From positions 1-19,663 of the forward strand of contig CAJVPP010001489.1 in assembly GCA_910592005.1 (NCBI GenBank): a stretch of 19,663 bases of DNA. The letters are read 5' to 3'. The notes beneath the pieces are model-generated. The model saw nothing but the letters and a program-made list of their open reading frames with translations, was not told the origin of the DNA and searched no databases. Below are positions 1-9,089 of the stretch, in pieces. A program made the position numbers and the translations under genes. The stretch's first letter is position 1. Every line of letters begins with the position of its first letter. This stretch comes from Funneliformis mosseae (Eukaryota > Glomeromycota > Glomeromycetes > Glomerales > Glomeraceae).

Positions 1-117
1 ACTGGATATTAAATTTATATCAGGTTATTCTTCAAGATTTGGGCTTTAAAATAAATATAAAATTATGATTTTAGCCCATAGTTAACCTGTTATAAGCTTT
101 TAAAGGTAAACAATAGT

Positions 118-145
118 GGTTGCGTTTCTTTTGCTCACCACTGTA
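118..145 (-). mobile_element. Possible Tc1/mariner-type terminal sequence, element running off the left edge
   Basis: Read on the minus strand, the sequence from 143 leftwards begins CAGTGGTGAGCAAAAG and continues with AAACGCAACC, preceded by TA at 144-145. CAGTGGYGR-CAAAAG-like ends next to a TA dinucleotide are typical of Tc1/mariner-family termini, so this may be one end of an element whose body lies left of the window. The same segment folds back weakly with its flank (AACAATAGTGGT at about 109-120 against ACCACTG...ATTGTT at about 137-152). The opposite terminus is not visible, so this rests on one short match. Confidence 0.35.
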
Positions 146-1574
146 TATTGTTTATATTAATAAAAAAGGAAATATAATCACATTTTTAATGGAATAAAAA
201 ATTATATATAGAAGCAGTATCTGCAAAAGTAAAGGTCAAGGGCATTAATGGTAAAATTAGTTTTTTTTTTACGTGAAATACATGAAATTCAAAAAGGTTT
301 TTATTTTTAACAAAACTTTTTACTACAAATTAGAATTTTAAAAAAAAATATTGTTTAAAAGAGAAAAAAAAGTACATAATCTAATATAACTATAATTATT
401 AATAAAATGAAAATTATGAAATAATGTCAATTTAAAAAATAAAAAAATTATAAGCTTATATAAAAATTTTCAAAAATTTTAATCTTCTAATAAAAAATCA
501 TTGATATTGGAAAGCTTAAAATTGAAAGAATTGAAAGTTTTTAATAGCTTTTAATCTTAAAGTATAATACCTTTAAATATTAAATTAAATATTATATACT
601 TAAATAAATATTATTTAACAGTTTAGACTTAGTCTTAATTATAGTCTTATATAAATTATAGGATTTTTATAAAAACTAAGTCAGTCCGTTCACATACCAG
701 AATCAGTGTTGACCTTTTAGATTAATAGACTTTTGAACTATTAAACTATTAGACTACTAGACTTAGTCAATTTCAATTTTATTAAAATTTGAACTTTTAG
801 ACTATAGACTTTGTCTAATAGCTATAAATTTATATTTAATTTTAGCAATTATTATACAAATCATTTTATTGATATTTATTAGAATTTTTTAAATAATTAG
901 GTTCTTCAAACCTGAAAAATCCAGATTAGTTAGTAGAAATCATTCTAGTTAAATGATTTTATTATTGTTTAAAATTTTTAAGTTAGGCTAACATTATAAA
1001 TTTAACCAGAATTATAGTATATAATATTATAATTTGACCAAAATTATATAATCAGAATCCATTTGAATTGGAATTTGACTAGACATCTCTATTAAATCTA
1101 AAGTCTAATAATCCATTATTGAGAATTGAACAAGATCTAATTTTAATACTTACTAGGACTAACAGGTCCTAGAACTTTAACTGAACTTTAACAACTTTAA
1201 CAAACCTTTTATATCCTATTCATTTCCAAAATTGAACTATAAATCCTGCAGTGAATTAATACTACAATCTGTATTAAATAAATGCTTTATTAATTAATTT
1301 GATTTAGTATTTAAAATTAAAATAATTTGTTATTGATATAGCATAATATTTTTTGATTTTCATTAACTCAAAATCAATTTTTTATTCTATAAATAATTTT
1401 AATAGCTTAGTTTCTATATATATACAGTTTCAGATTTAATAAGTATAGTAGATATTTAATTTATTTGTGATTTTATTAATTGAATTTTATGATGATTTTT
1501 TTGAAATATCATATAATTATTAATTTTGATTAGTATAAAATTGATTATCATAAAATTTATTAAAATAAAAAGAT
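146..1574. other. Gene-free AT-rich stretch
   Basis: I see no open reading frame or RNA gene here. The stretch is low-complexity A/T sequence with scattered short palindromes. The one clear local hairpin is CTAGGAC (1153-1159) with GTCCTAG (1166-1172) around a 6-base loop, followed by three near-copies of AACTTTAAC (about 1173-1206). Confidence 0.6.
612..840. repeat. Cluster of TAGACT/AGTCTA words
   Basis: The words TTAGACT, ATTAGACTA, GACTTAGTC and their reverse complements (AGTCTTA, TTGTCTAA) recur many times in about 230 bases, several as short palindromes such as GACTTAGTC. No clean tandem period is visible. It reads as a degenerated palindrome-rich repeat. A related patch is near 1077-1113. 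Confidence 0.35.
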
Positions 1575-2040
1575 TAGTTTTTGACTATTAAAAAATATAT
1601 TTCAGCTTTTTTTAATAAATTTTTATATAAAAATTCTTGAATTAAATTAAAAATAAAAAAAGCTATAAAATTCAATTTTTGAAAAAAATTAAAAAATTAA
1701 AAAGGATTTTACAATATTAATCAAAAAATAAAATATAATTATTATATCAAAATTTAAATATTTAAATAATAAAAAAGAAAGTATAATATTTCTATATGAT
1801 CATGCTTTTCATCAAAAATGTTTTTTAGAATAAAATAATAATTATATTATTTTTAATGTAAAATTCTAAATAATAAGATTAGAAAAAGGATAATAATATT
1901 AATAATAGTTTATTAGATAATAAAATATTAAATAATGAAAAATAAAGAAGTAGCAATAGTAGGAAAAATATTGGTAGATTTTAAAAATGCTTTAAACTTA
2001 GTAAATTATATTAAATAAAATATATTTTAAAATATATATA
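1575..2040 (+). repeat. Left arm of a long imperfect inverted repeat
   Basis: This segment is matched in reverse complement by about 5570-6125. The best block is a run of about 33 bases that is essentially identical at 1891-1924 and on the complement of 5692-5725. Matching blocks on both sides include GATCATRCTTTTCATCA, the ACTATTAAAAAATAT block at the outer end, TTTAAAAATGCTTTAAAC near the inner end and TTTTAAAATATATAT at the inner edge. Short insertions separate the blocks. The arms look like terminal inverted repeats of an old element of about 4.5 kb, but no target-site duplication is evident and the outer boundary is uncertain. Confidence 0.65.
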
Positions 2041-2185
2041 TTAATAAAGTTTTGCATAAGTTAGCTCAACTTGACTTAATATTAATACGAGTTGAGTTAC
2101 ATTTTTTCAACTCAGATTAGTTTAACTTGTAAAGATTAATTGACAATCTAAGTCAAATCAAGCTAACTTGTAAGTTAGCTTATTT
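2036..2185. repeat. Palindrome-rich AGTTAGCT/AACTTG patch
   Basis: Words related to AAGTTAGCT, CAACTTGACTT, GAGTTGAGTT and their complements recur. AAGCTAACTTGTAAGTTAGC (2160-2179) is itself a near-perfect palindrome. It lies just inside the left arm of the long inverted repeat. A related CTCGACTTGACTTGACTT word occurs near 11703-11720. Confidence 0.4.
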
Positions 2186-2216
2186 AATTTGTATTTATAT
2201 TAAAACAGAATTTTTT

Positions 2217-2620
2217 GAGAAAAATATTTTTGGGATAATTTCCTTTAAAAAAAACATTTCCAGTATGATTCTTTTTGTAAAAAATATATTTAGAATGATT
2301 TCTTTAGAGAAATGTTTTTAAATGATTTATTTAAGAAAATTATTTTTAGAAGTAAAATCTTTTAAGTAAATTGCTCTAGTAGTAAAATCTTATAAAGAAA
2401 TCAATTTAAAAGTGAAATTCTTTATGAAAATCATTTTAAAAGTAAAATCCTTCAAGAAAATTACTTTATTAGTGAATTTTTTAAAGGAATCTAATTCTGA
2501 ATGCATTTTTTTTTAAAAAAAGCTACTAGATACATTTTTCTTCAAAGGAAATATTACAAAATGCATTTTTTTAAAAAAAATGTTACTGAATGTATTTTTC
2601 TTTATAGGAAATATTAGAGG
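2217..2620 (+). repeat. Tandem array, 30-base period, about 13.5 copies
   Basis: Cutting the sequence every 30 bases from 2217 gives aligned units starting at 2217, 2247, 2277, 2307 (26 bases), 2333 (31), 2364, 2394, 2424, 2454, 2484, 2514, 2544, 2574 and a partial unit at 2604-2620. A typical unit starts AAGAAAATCATTTTAAAAGT and ends AAAATCCTTC. The 5' half is purine-rich and the 3' half ends in a T/C-rich tract. Units drift gradually: the middle copies carry AAGTAAAATC and the last ones carry AATGCATTTTT. There is no coding potential. The same repeat family recurs at 3416-3523. Confidence 0.8.
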
Positions 2621-3415
2621 TTAAAACTAGTTTTATTTTCACAAACCAGTTTTAATCACTTTTTGATTAAGACTTAGATTTAAACTGAATTTAAATAAAA
2701 TTAATTAAACTAAGTATTCAATTATAATAAACTTAAAAATCAAATTCTAATAAGTTTTATAATGTAATATAATATTAAAAAATATTTATCTTCTTTTATT
2801 TTTATTAATTTTATTCAAGAATAAATATTAAATTAATTACGTGTTTAAAATAATAAATAAAAAATAAAATAAAATATATTTATCATATTTGAAGATAATA
2901 TATTATTATATATAATTACTTACGTATGAAAATAATATTTCACTATAGAAATAGATAGATATTTCTATATAAAGTTAAGATAAAATATAAAAATTACCTT
3001 TATTAACTTTCTATCACTTTAAAAGATGTAATATTAATTTATAAATAAAAAATTTATTAGAATCGCAAAAAAATATATAAAATATATAAAATAATAAAGA
3101 ATAGCGTTAAAAAATATATAAATTTAAAATTTAATTTTCATTATATAAAAAATTTTTTTAAAAAAAAATTTGATTTTAAATTGCATAATAAAAGCTAATA
3201 TATAGTATAAATCAATTTTCAAAATAATGAGAAAATAATAGATTTAACAGATATATATTTAACTGGTAAATTTTTAGTTTTATTAAATTCTAATTTTCAT
3301 AATTAACCAGTTTTATTAAATCCATTTTTTGAATCTAAAAAATCAGTCCTAGTTTTATATTGCAACTAGTTTAAACTAAATTTAAATTAAATTATACTAA
3401 ATTAGTTTCAACTTC
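2621..3415. other. Gene-free AT-rich interval between two 30-base arrays
   Basis: No gene is visible. The edges next to the two arrays share words in the same orientation (CTAGTTTTA, AACCAGTTTTA, TTTTTTGAATC-like, TTTAAACT-AATTTAAAT), so the array flanks may be copies of one another. AACTGGTAAA and TTAACCAGTT near 3259-3312 form a short inverted pair. Confidence 0.5.
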
Positions 3416-3523
3416 TAAAAAATATCACTAGAATTATTTTTCTTTATGTAAAATACTATTGAGGTAGTTTTTCTTCAAAGAAAGCTACTTTGAATTTATT
3501 TTCTTCAAAAAAGAAAATGTTAG
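3416..3523 (+). repeat. Second short array of the 30-base repeat family
   Basis: Three units (3416-3445, 3446-3476, 3477-3506) and a partial fourth to 3523 share the pattern of the 2217-2620 array: an AAA(G)-rich start, a central word such as GCTACTTTGAATTTATT or ATCACTAGAATTATT, and a TTTCTTC/TTTCTTT end. The orientation is the same as in the first array, about 0.8 kb away. Confidence 0.7.
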
Positions 3524-3613
3524 TTAACAATTAAGTTATAATACAAACTATATAATAGTATAAGCTAACTTATCTGGCTTATGATTTATTTTATAATAGT
3601 TTAAGCTAAATTT

Positions 3614-4915
3614 AAATAAGCTACAATCTATGACATAAATATCCAGAATTTATCATAACAAATAAAAATATTATAAATCTTATTATATTAGTTTTATATT
3701 TATGCTATTTGTAAATTATCATATACAGATTAACATAATAAAAAAAATTAATAATTAATTGTAAACCCTTTTTTCTATAACTTTATTAATTAACCCAATA
3801 TACTATCCGTTAAATTAAAGAAAATATTTGATTAATACTATCCTATTCCTGCTGAATTATGCTCTGAAAAGCAACTGCACTAAGCACTTTTTTTCTAATT
3901 TAATTATTAATTCTTTCCTTCACTTTTCATTTAAGAATGAAGAATGACTTAAACATTCTCAATTGAATTCAAGTCAGAAAGTTTATAGACTAATTGATTA
4001 CCAGAATATTATTCGTTGCAAAAAATTGTTGAGTATGCTTTGCTATATAGATTAGTACATTATCTTATTAGAAATACTATTTGTAGTAGTACTGTAAGCA
4101 TTAGAAATAAGTTAGAATTAAAGAATTTCGCAATATTTTTCAAAATTCTTATTTTCTATAAATAATTCAATCCCAATCAGTTCTTGATGAGAAAATGCAT
4201 CCCAAACATATACTTTGTATAGATATTTACTATAGAATATGATAGACGTATACTACAAGCTTTGTAATATACTAATTAAGTATTACTAAATGTTTGAAAA
4301 GTGCTTTTATCTGAAAAAATTGTATAAGACTAATCATCTTAGTTATGCTTTAAAGCCTACTAGAGACGTGTTTCAATATAATTTTATTTAAGAAAAAAAT
4401 AGCTCATGGCCTATAAATTATATAGTTAAATTTATTTTTAAGAATGCGTTAGATAATTTGAGTTAATATATTAAGGTCTAAATAAATATTATTCAGTTTC
4501 ATTATCATTAAAGATGAAGATATTGCATTATTAATGTGAACGAGATAACCAAATATAAATGTTTATTGAGAATAAGAACAAGAAGACAATCAGGACAAGG
4601 TAAGTATTCAATATCTTTAGTTTATTTAACTGGTTGATAATATCATATACAGTAGAGCTTGGATAACTAGTTATTTTAATTATTTCAGAGGGTTTTCATA
4701 TATTTTTAACCTATAATTTCTTTACAGTCAAATGTTTTGTTTTAAAAATTGACAAATAATCACATAAAATTTTGTAATGTTATTTTTATATTTATAAATA
4801 GCTAAAAAATTGCTATTTTAATTTTTATTTGATCAAATATAAATTAGTAGTATAGAGGCTTTTTTGTGCTACTGATAAAATTTCAGATATTTATGTCATG
4901 AACTTTAGCTTATTT
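3614..4915 (-). mobile_element. Fossil Tc1/mariner element with terminal inverted repeats
   Basis: An inverted repeat pair brackets a transposase relic. The left arm, 3614-3655, reads AAATAAGCTACAATC then TATGACATAAATATCC. The reverse complement of 4873-4915 reads AAATAAGCTAAAGTTC then ATGACATAAATATCTG. Similarity continues outwards more weakly through TAAGCTAA words (about 3559-3613 and 4916-4945). Arms plus interior span about 1.3 kb, a normal size for a Tc1/mariner element, and the transposase relic lies centrally on the minus strand. The element sits inside the long inverted repeat 1575-6125, so it probably inserted later. Exact ends and the TA duplication could not be fixed. Confidence 0.7.
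3870..4480 (-). pseudogene. Tc1/mariner DD34E transposase, broken
   Basis: The enzyme would have cut and pasted the surrounding element in the nucleus. Read on the minus strand across several frames, the family's landmarks are still in order. A degraded DNA-binding/linker part (RILKNKFNYIIYRP, about 4450-4395) is followed by DDWSYTIFSDKSTF, with the first catalytic Asp at 4311-4309. Next comes VYVWDAFSHQELIGIELF, then F-stop-stop-DN (second Asp at 4064-4062, where the family has FQQDN), then AKHTQQFFATNNILVIN, and finally SDLNSIENV with the Glu at 3960-3958. The second and third acidic codons are 104 bases apart, one base short of the DD34E spacing. Many stops and at least two frameshifts make it dead. 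Family assignment is firm; boundaries are approximate. Confidence 0.75.
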
Positions 4916-5285
4916 GATTTACTAAATAGCTTAGCTTATGTAAAATTCTATATATTAAACTTTAAAATTTCAATTTTCATTTATTTTCTTTAGAATAGAG
5001 ATCTTTAAATCTATTTTAACTTAAATATAAAAATATAAAGATTAAAATCTTTATAAAAAATTATATTTCAGATTTTTCAAAAAATTTTTAAAAAACGGAT
5101 TTTTATCTAACAAATTTTTTTGTATATTAGCACATATAATTTAATAAAATTATTAATTTTTGAAAAAGAGATTCTAAAGTAAATATAAAAATTAATGATA
5201 AAAGAAATTTTAATTGAAGTATAAATACAAATATTATAAAATATTTATATAATCAGTAAATTTTATAAATTTCAAAAGGTCTGAT
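4916..5285. other. AT-rich stretch without gene
   Basis: No open frame, RNA gene or clear tandem repeat is visible between the Tc1-like fossil and the short array at 5286. Short direct and inverted A/T words such as AAAGAT...ATCTTT (about 5037-5056) are the only structure. Confidence 0.5.
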
Positions 5286-5362
5286 AAAATATTTTTTTTT
5301 AGATTCTCAGCTGGTAAATATTTTTTTTTCAGACTTTTAGCTAGTAAAATTTTGATTTTTAT
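5286..5362 (+). repeat. Short 30-base-period repeat, two to three copies
   Basis: Unit 5286-5315 and unit 5316-5345 are each exactly 30 bases and share an AAATATTTTTTTTT start, a central CAGA/AGATT word and an AGCTRGT end. A third partial copy follows. It lies inside the long inverted repeat. The period matches the arrays at 2217-2620 and 3416-3523, but the sequence is too A/T-simple to prove common origin. Confidence 0.5.
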
Positions 5363-5569
5363 TTTAAACCTTGATTTCAAATAAATATAATAAACATTTG
5401 AGAAAATAAAATTAAATATTAATCTTTTTATATTATATAATGTTTGATTTTAATTGATTTAAAGTAATACAAAAAGATGTAATAATATTTTCTTTACATT
5501 TGAGTAAAAAAAAGATCTAAAGATCTTTACTCTAAAGAAACTTAGATAAAAGCCAAAATTTTAAGACTT

Positions 5570-6125
5570 AAGATATATATTTTAAAATATATTTATTTAA
5601 TAACTTATAATTTATCAAGTTTAAAGCATTTTTAAAGTCTATTAATTTTAATCTACTATTGTTTTTTCTTTTTTATTTTCATTATTTAATCTTTATTATC
5701 TAATAAACTATTATTAATATTATTATTATTTTTTTTTTATAATCTTTTTATATAGGATTTTACATTAAAAACAAAACCTTTTTATAGAATTTTAAACAAT
5801 AATTACGGTTATTATTTTATTCTGAAAAACATTTATGATGAAAAGTATGATCATATATAATTATTATACCTTTTACTTAATCTAACATTTAATTTTTGAT
5901 GATATTAGTAATCACAAATATTATTAAATAGTGGTTTAAATATATGATATCTAATAGATAAGTATTTATAATTTTACTTTTTAATTTATATTACAAGATT
6001 CTTTTTAATTTTTTACTTTTTTTCTAATTATTATAAAAAATATAGATATATTTGATATTCTTATATTTTTGATTTAATTCAATAAAAAAATTTGTCAAAA
6101 AATATTTTTTAATAGTTAAAAACTA
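5570..6125 (-). repeat. Right arm of the long imperfect inverted repeat
   Basis: The reverse complement of this segment aligns block by block with 1575-2040. The strongest block is 5692-5725. It is somewhat longer than the left arm because of AT-rich insertions, for example around 5880-5960. The outer end on the complement reads TAGTTTTTAACTATT, matching TAGTTTTTGACTATT at 1575. The arm ends about 200 bases downstream of the protease stop codon. Confidence 0.65.
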
Positions 6126-6324
6126 CGTTCATTTATAGTTAATATATATACAGAACATTTTTAGAAATATAAAATATCTTTTAAGAAATAAAATATTTAT
6201 TATGAGTATGCTTGTCTATTTGTAAGTTAACATCTAAGGGATTAACAGAAAATAGTAATATTATATAAAAATCTTATTAAATTTTGAACACATCGCCACT
6301 TTTGCACCGAATTAGGCCGACTTT

Positions 6325-7735
6325 CTACTTTTTAGACTTAGGAACTCTTAAAAATTTATTTGGGCTACCGTTTAAAGTTTCACGTGGAATGACATTATTT
6401 GTCCCAAGTTGTTTTAATTTCTTGGCCATATTTGCTGGGGAGGTGTTTCCATCATTAGCAATAATCAAGGCCACAGTTCCAGCAACATGAGGTGAGGACA
6501 TACTTGTACCAGAGAGAACTTGGGTAGAATTATTGGTTTCAAAACCAGCGGATTTAATGTTAAGACCTGGTGCAAATATGTCAACACAAGTACCAAAGTT
6601 TGAAAAAACGGTGAGCCTATCATTTATATCTTCGGTGGCACCAACGGTGATGGCTGTTTTTTCGGAGGCAGGAGAAAATTTACAAGCATCTGCTGCGTTG
6701 TTACCGGCTGCTACAACAACGTGGATGCCTTTTTTGGTAAGTGTTTCTACCATTTTATTGAGTACGTCGGATCTTACACCTCCAAGTGACATGCTATATA
6801 AGTGAAAACGTATGTTATGAAAAAATAAATAGGCATCAAAATTATGTGTATGCGATCGAAAAGAGTACATACTTGACGACTGTTTTCTTATTTTTGCTTT
6901 TTCGATGTTGATCAAGAACAAATGACAATCCACAAATAACGTCTGAATAACTTCCTGAGCCAGACTTGTCAAAAACTTTGACGGCAATAAGATTTGATTT
7001 CTTTGAAACTCCAAAGTTTTTACCAGCAACAGTTCCGGCTACATGAGTACCATGCCCATGGTCATCGACCTTTCTACAACCAAAACAACAAGCTTTTCCA
7101 AAGGTAGCGCGCCCTTCAAATTCTTTGTGGGTGATCCTGATACCACTAATAGTATAATTATAAAATTAATACTTATCATTGCAATAACAATTAATTAAAA
7201 TTTTCATATTAACAATTAATGATGCTTACGTGTCAACGACATATACATTAACACCTTTTCCGGCAGAGTCTGGGAATTCATATTTTCCATCCAAAGGAAA
7301 TCTGTTCTGATCTATCCGATCCAAATTAAAAATTGGTTTCCGCTGAACAGAACGTGGTACAACAGAACTAATCTTTACTTCGGCATCCTCCTCAGCAACT
7401 TGAATTTCCATGCGTTTTAATAAAACTTCTTCCACAAATTTAGGATGAAAATTAGCGGAATAACCATGGAATGCATCTTCCACTGAAAAATCTACAACAT
7501 CGGTTTTGTCAATTGGTTTCGAAAAATCTACGGAGGCAGTTTGTTTTACGTTTCTGTCGAAACATTCTGATAACCATTTGAAGTGAGATTCTGCGTCCTT
7601 TTTATCTTTAAACATAACGTTGAACCTCTTTTGTGAACCTTTAAAGTTGCCTTTGGGACAATTTTCAGCAGAATCAACTGAGGTTAAAAGGGTAGCGGCT
7701 AATAAGGTGATCACGATGAATTTAGAAAAACCCAT
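6325..7735 (-). CDS. Secreted subtilisin-like serine protease (S8, proteinase K type), three exons
   Basis: This is an endopeptidase predicted to be secreted and auto-activated. Exons are 7735-7230, 7145-6873 and 6793-6325, giving 415 codons plus stop. Residues 1 to about 22 are a signal peptide (MGFSKFIVITLLAATLLTSV). Residues about 37-115 resemble an inhibitor I9 propeptide. The mature domain starts near residue 130. The catalytic triad is complete: Asp168 in VYVVDTG, His200 in DDHGHGTHVAG and Ser357 in SGTSMSSPHVAG, with oxyanion Asn291 in AAGNN. Intron 1 splits the Thr codon right after the catalytic Asp. Intron 2 splits the Asn of the conserved VVNMSLGG. Both introns are GT-AG and restore the family sequence exactly, which confirms the model. 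Cys188, Cys189 and Cys192 form an unusual cluster before the His box. Length is normal for the family. The gene is clearly less AT-rich than its surroundings and has no disabling mutation. Confidence 0.95.
6794..6872 (-). other. Protease intron 2 (79 bases)
   Basis: The donor is GTATGT at 6872 and the acceptor is TATATAG ending at 6794. Removal joins AA to C to make the Asn codon of NMSLGG. Reading through the donor instead gives a stop within about nine codons. Confidence 0.9.
7146..7229 (-). other. Protease intron 1 (84 bases)
   Basis: The donor is GTAAGC at 7229 and the acceptor is CTATTAG ending at 7146. Removal joins AC to T in the Thr codon of the catalytic VVDTG motif. Unspliced, the frame stops immediately (ACG TAA). 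Confidence 0.93.
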
Positions 7736-7861
7736 TTTGAGTAACGCTTGAATTGATGAAAAGAATGAATTTTTTTTTTCGTGTAATGAATGGTTGGGGG
7801 GTTGTGTGGGAAAAGAATAGGGAATGAATGGAACTTGGGCTATCTGAAGGCTCTTATATAC
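7736..7861 (-). promoter_or_regulatory. Protease 5' leader and TATA box
   Basis: On the minus strand a TATA-like GTATATAAGAG lies at 7861-7851, about 115 to 125 bases upstream of the start codon at 7735. Between them is a C/A-rich stretch (CCCACACAACCCCCCAACC, about 7809-7791) and an A tract, as expected of a short fungal 5' leader. The transcription start, probably about 30 bases below the TATA box, is inferred. Confidence 0.6.
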
Positions 7862-8249
7862 TTAATTCAAAGCAATAATATGTATATAAATTCGAACTTT
7901 AAATTCATCTTTGATATGTACAATGTACGAAAGGAATTCACATGCGATATAAATAAAAAGCCTCTGTTTGTATTGGTGAATTTCAGGACAAAAATTTTAA
8001 TTGTTTATTTTTTCATGCGGATCATAAAAAAACTAATTCCTTACAACATAATAATCATCAAAATAGGTAATTTCAATTAATTGTTTTTTGTTGTATCTCC
8101 AGACGTTTTCTTTTCTTCAATTTATTTCGTATTTCTTAAATTTTCTTTTTTAGTAATTTATCATATTTTTAGTTTCTTTTATTTGTATCATCGATTTTTA
8201 TTTTTTGAATTACCAGACAAATTCACACCAATGTTAATTAAGGATTTAA
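7862..8249. other. Intergenic region upstream of the protease, no gene seen
   Basis: Short open frames here have no recognisable motif and are AT-driven. The segment 8080-8215 is a T/C-rich tract on the plus strand. It may contain distal promoter sequence of the protease, but I see no specific site. Confidence 0.5.
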
Positions 8250-8456
8250 ATATTTATAAGGATTACTTATTATGATTGGTTGAATATTTCTTGGACGGAA
8301 CTGGTAACTGTAATGCCTAAGATTTTATGTTGCCTTTTCGATGAAATTAACAAGTTAGTTGATGTGATTCATCCATGTTATGTATCGCAGAGGATTTTAC
8401 AACAGCTTGTAAGGCAAATCATACATGAAATTGATCAGAATGTTATTAAACAGTAA
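8250..8456 (+). pseudogene. Fragment of an unrecognised protein-coding sequence
   Basis: One frame stays open for 68 codons to a TAA at 8454-8456. It encodes a protein-like mix of residues (for example WTELVTVMPKILCCLFDEI followed by NKLVDVIHPCYVSQRILQQL) with amphipathic helical character. The underlying bases are less AT-rich than the flanks. There is no good start codon: the first Met is internal, in VTVM. I do not recognise the family. It may be a surviving exon of a dead gene, or a chance frame. Confidence 0.35.
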
Positions 8457-8477
8457 AAACAATGATCTGTTAAAACA

Positions 8478-8505
8478 TACAGTCAAAGCTTCGATATAAC
8501 GATGT
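8478..8505 (+). mobile_element. Possible pogo/Tigger-type terminal sequence
   Basis: TA at 8478-8479 is followed by CAGTCAAAGCTTCGATATAA and then CGA. The CAGT start beside a TA dinucleotide, with a TTCGATATAACGA word, resembles ends of pogo-like DNA transposons. No matching opposite end was found in the window, so this would be a solo terminus or a truncated copy. Confidence 0.3.
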
Positions 8506-8770
8506 GTCCGGATTTATATGAAAATCTTAAAAAAATATCATATCCAAATTATACTGATCTTTCATATATGGTGGGGTGCAGGGTCTAAAATAGGATTTTG
8601 ATTTGCAGTTTCAAATTTTTTAAATTTTTTAAAATTTTTCATAAAAAAATTTTCTGGCTTGTCAATTTTGATACCAAATTCGTAATGCATTATCGAAACA
8701 TTAAATTTACATTATGCAAAGATTTCTCTTTTTTATTGTTAGCTTTATTAGGTTTTAGTGCCCACGGATT

Positions 8771-8834
8771 CGTGCATTTGCATAATTTCGCATTTTATGC
8801 ACATATGATTTCGCATCACATGCATGCATCGCAC
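8771..8834. repeat. Dense GCAT/TGCA cluster
   Basis: Within about 64 bases the words TGCAT, GCAT, TTCGCAT and ATGCAC occur about nine times, including CATGCATGCATCGCAC. This is striking against the A/T background. TTTCGCAT recurs irregularly every 16 to 24 bases. It may be a degenerate short repeat or a cluster of sites; nothing shows function. Confidence 0.35.
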
Positions 8835-9089
8835 TTTTAAGGCAATTTTATTATGGGGAATCAGGGGATCTACGCATCTTATCCTAAACTTCTATTTTCT
8901 ATATAACCTTTCTATTTTGGTAAATTTTATTTTATGACGATCAATTTTGAACCAATCAAAATTAATAATTATGTGATATTTCAAAAATGATCATCATATA
9001 ATTCAACCAATAAATCGCAGATAAGTTAATGTCTGCTTTTCAAATATACTTATTATTTTTTTTACTCACTTGCCTCTACTCTATCAAGT

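Noticed and set aside
6284..6805. Two plus-strand open frames (6284-6490 and 6533-6805)
   Set aside because: They are antisense shadows of protease exon 3, whose catalytic motifs and splice sites are unambiguous.
7790..8275. Plus-strand open frames upstream of the protease
   Set aside because: Their translations are low-complexity F/I/K/N-rich sequence without motifs and overlap the protease leader.
8598..8840. 80-codon plus-strand frame
   Set aside because: It is driven by T-rich sequence and the GCAT repeat cluster; the translation is F/K/H-biased with no domain.
8275..9011. 11-base inverted pair ATTGGTTGAAT / ATTCAACCAAT, considered as element ends
   Set aside because: The match does not extend beyond 11 bases, and nothing between the copies resembles a transposon, so it is likely chance.
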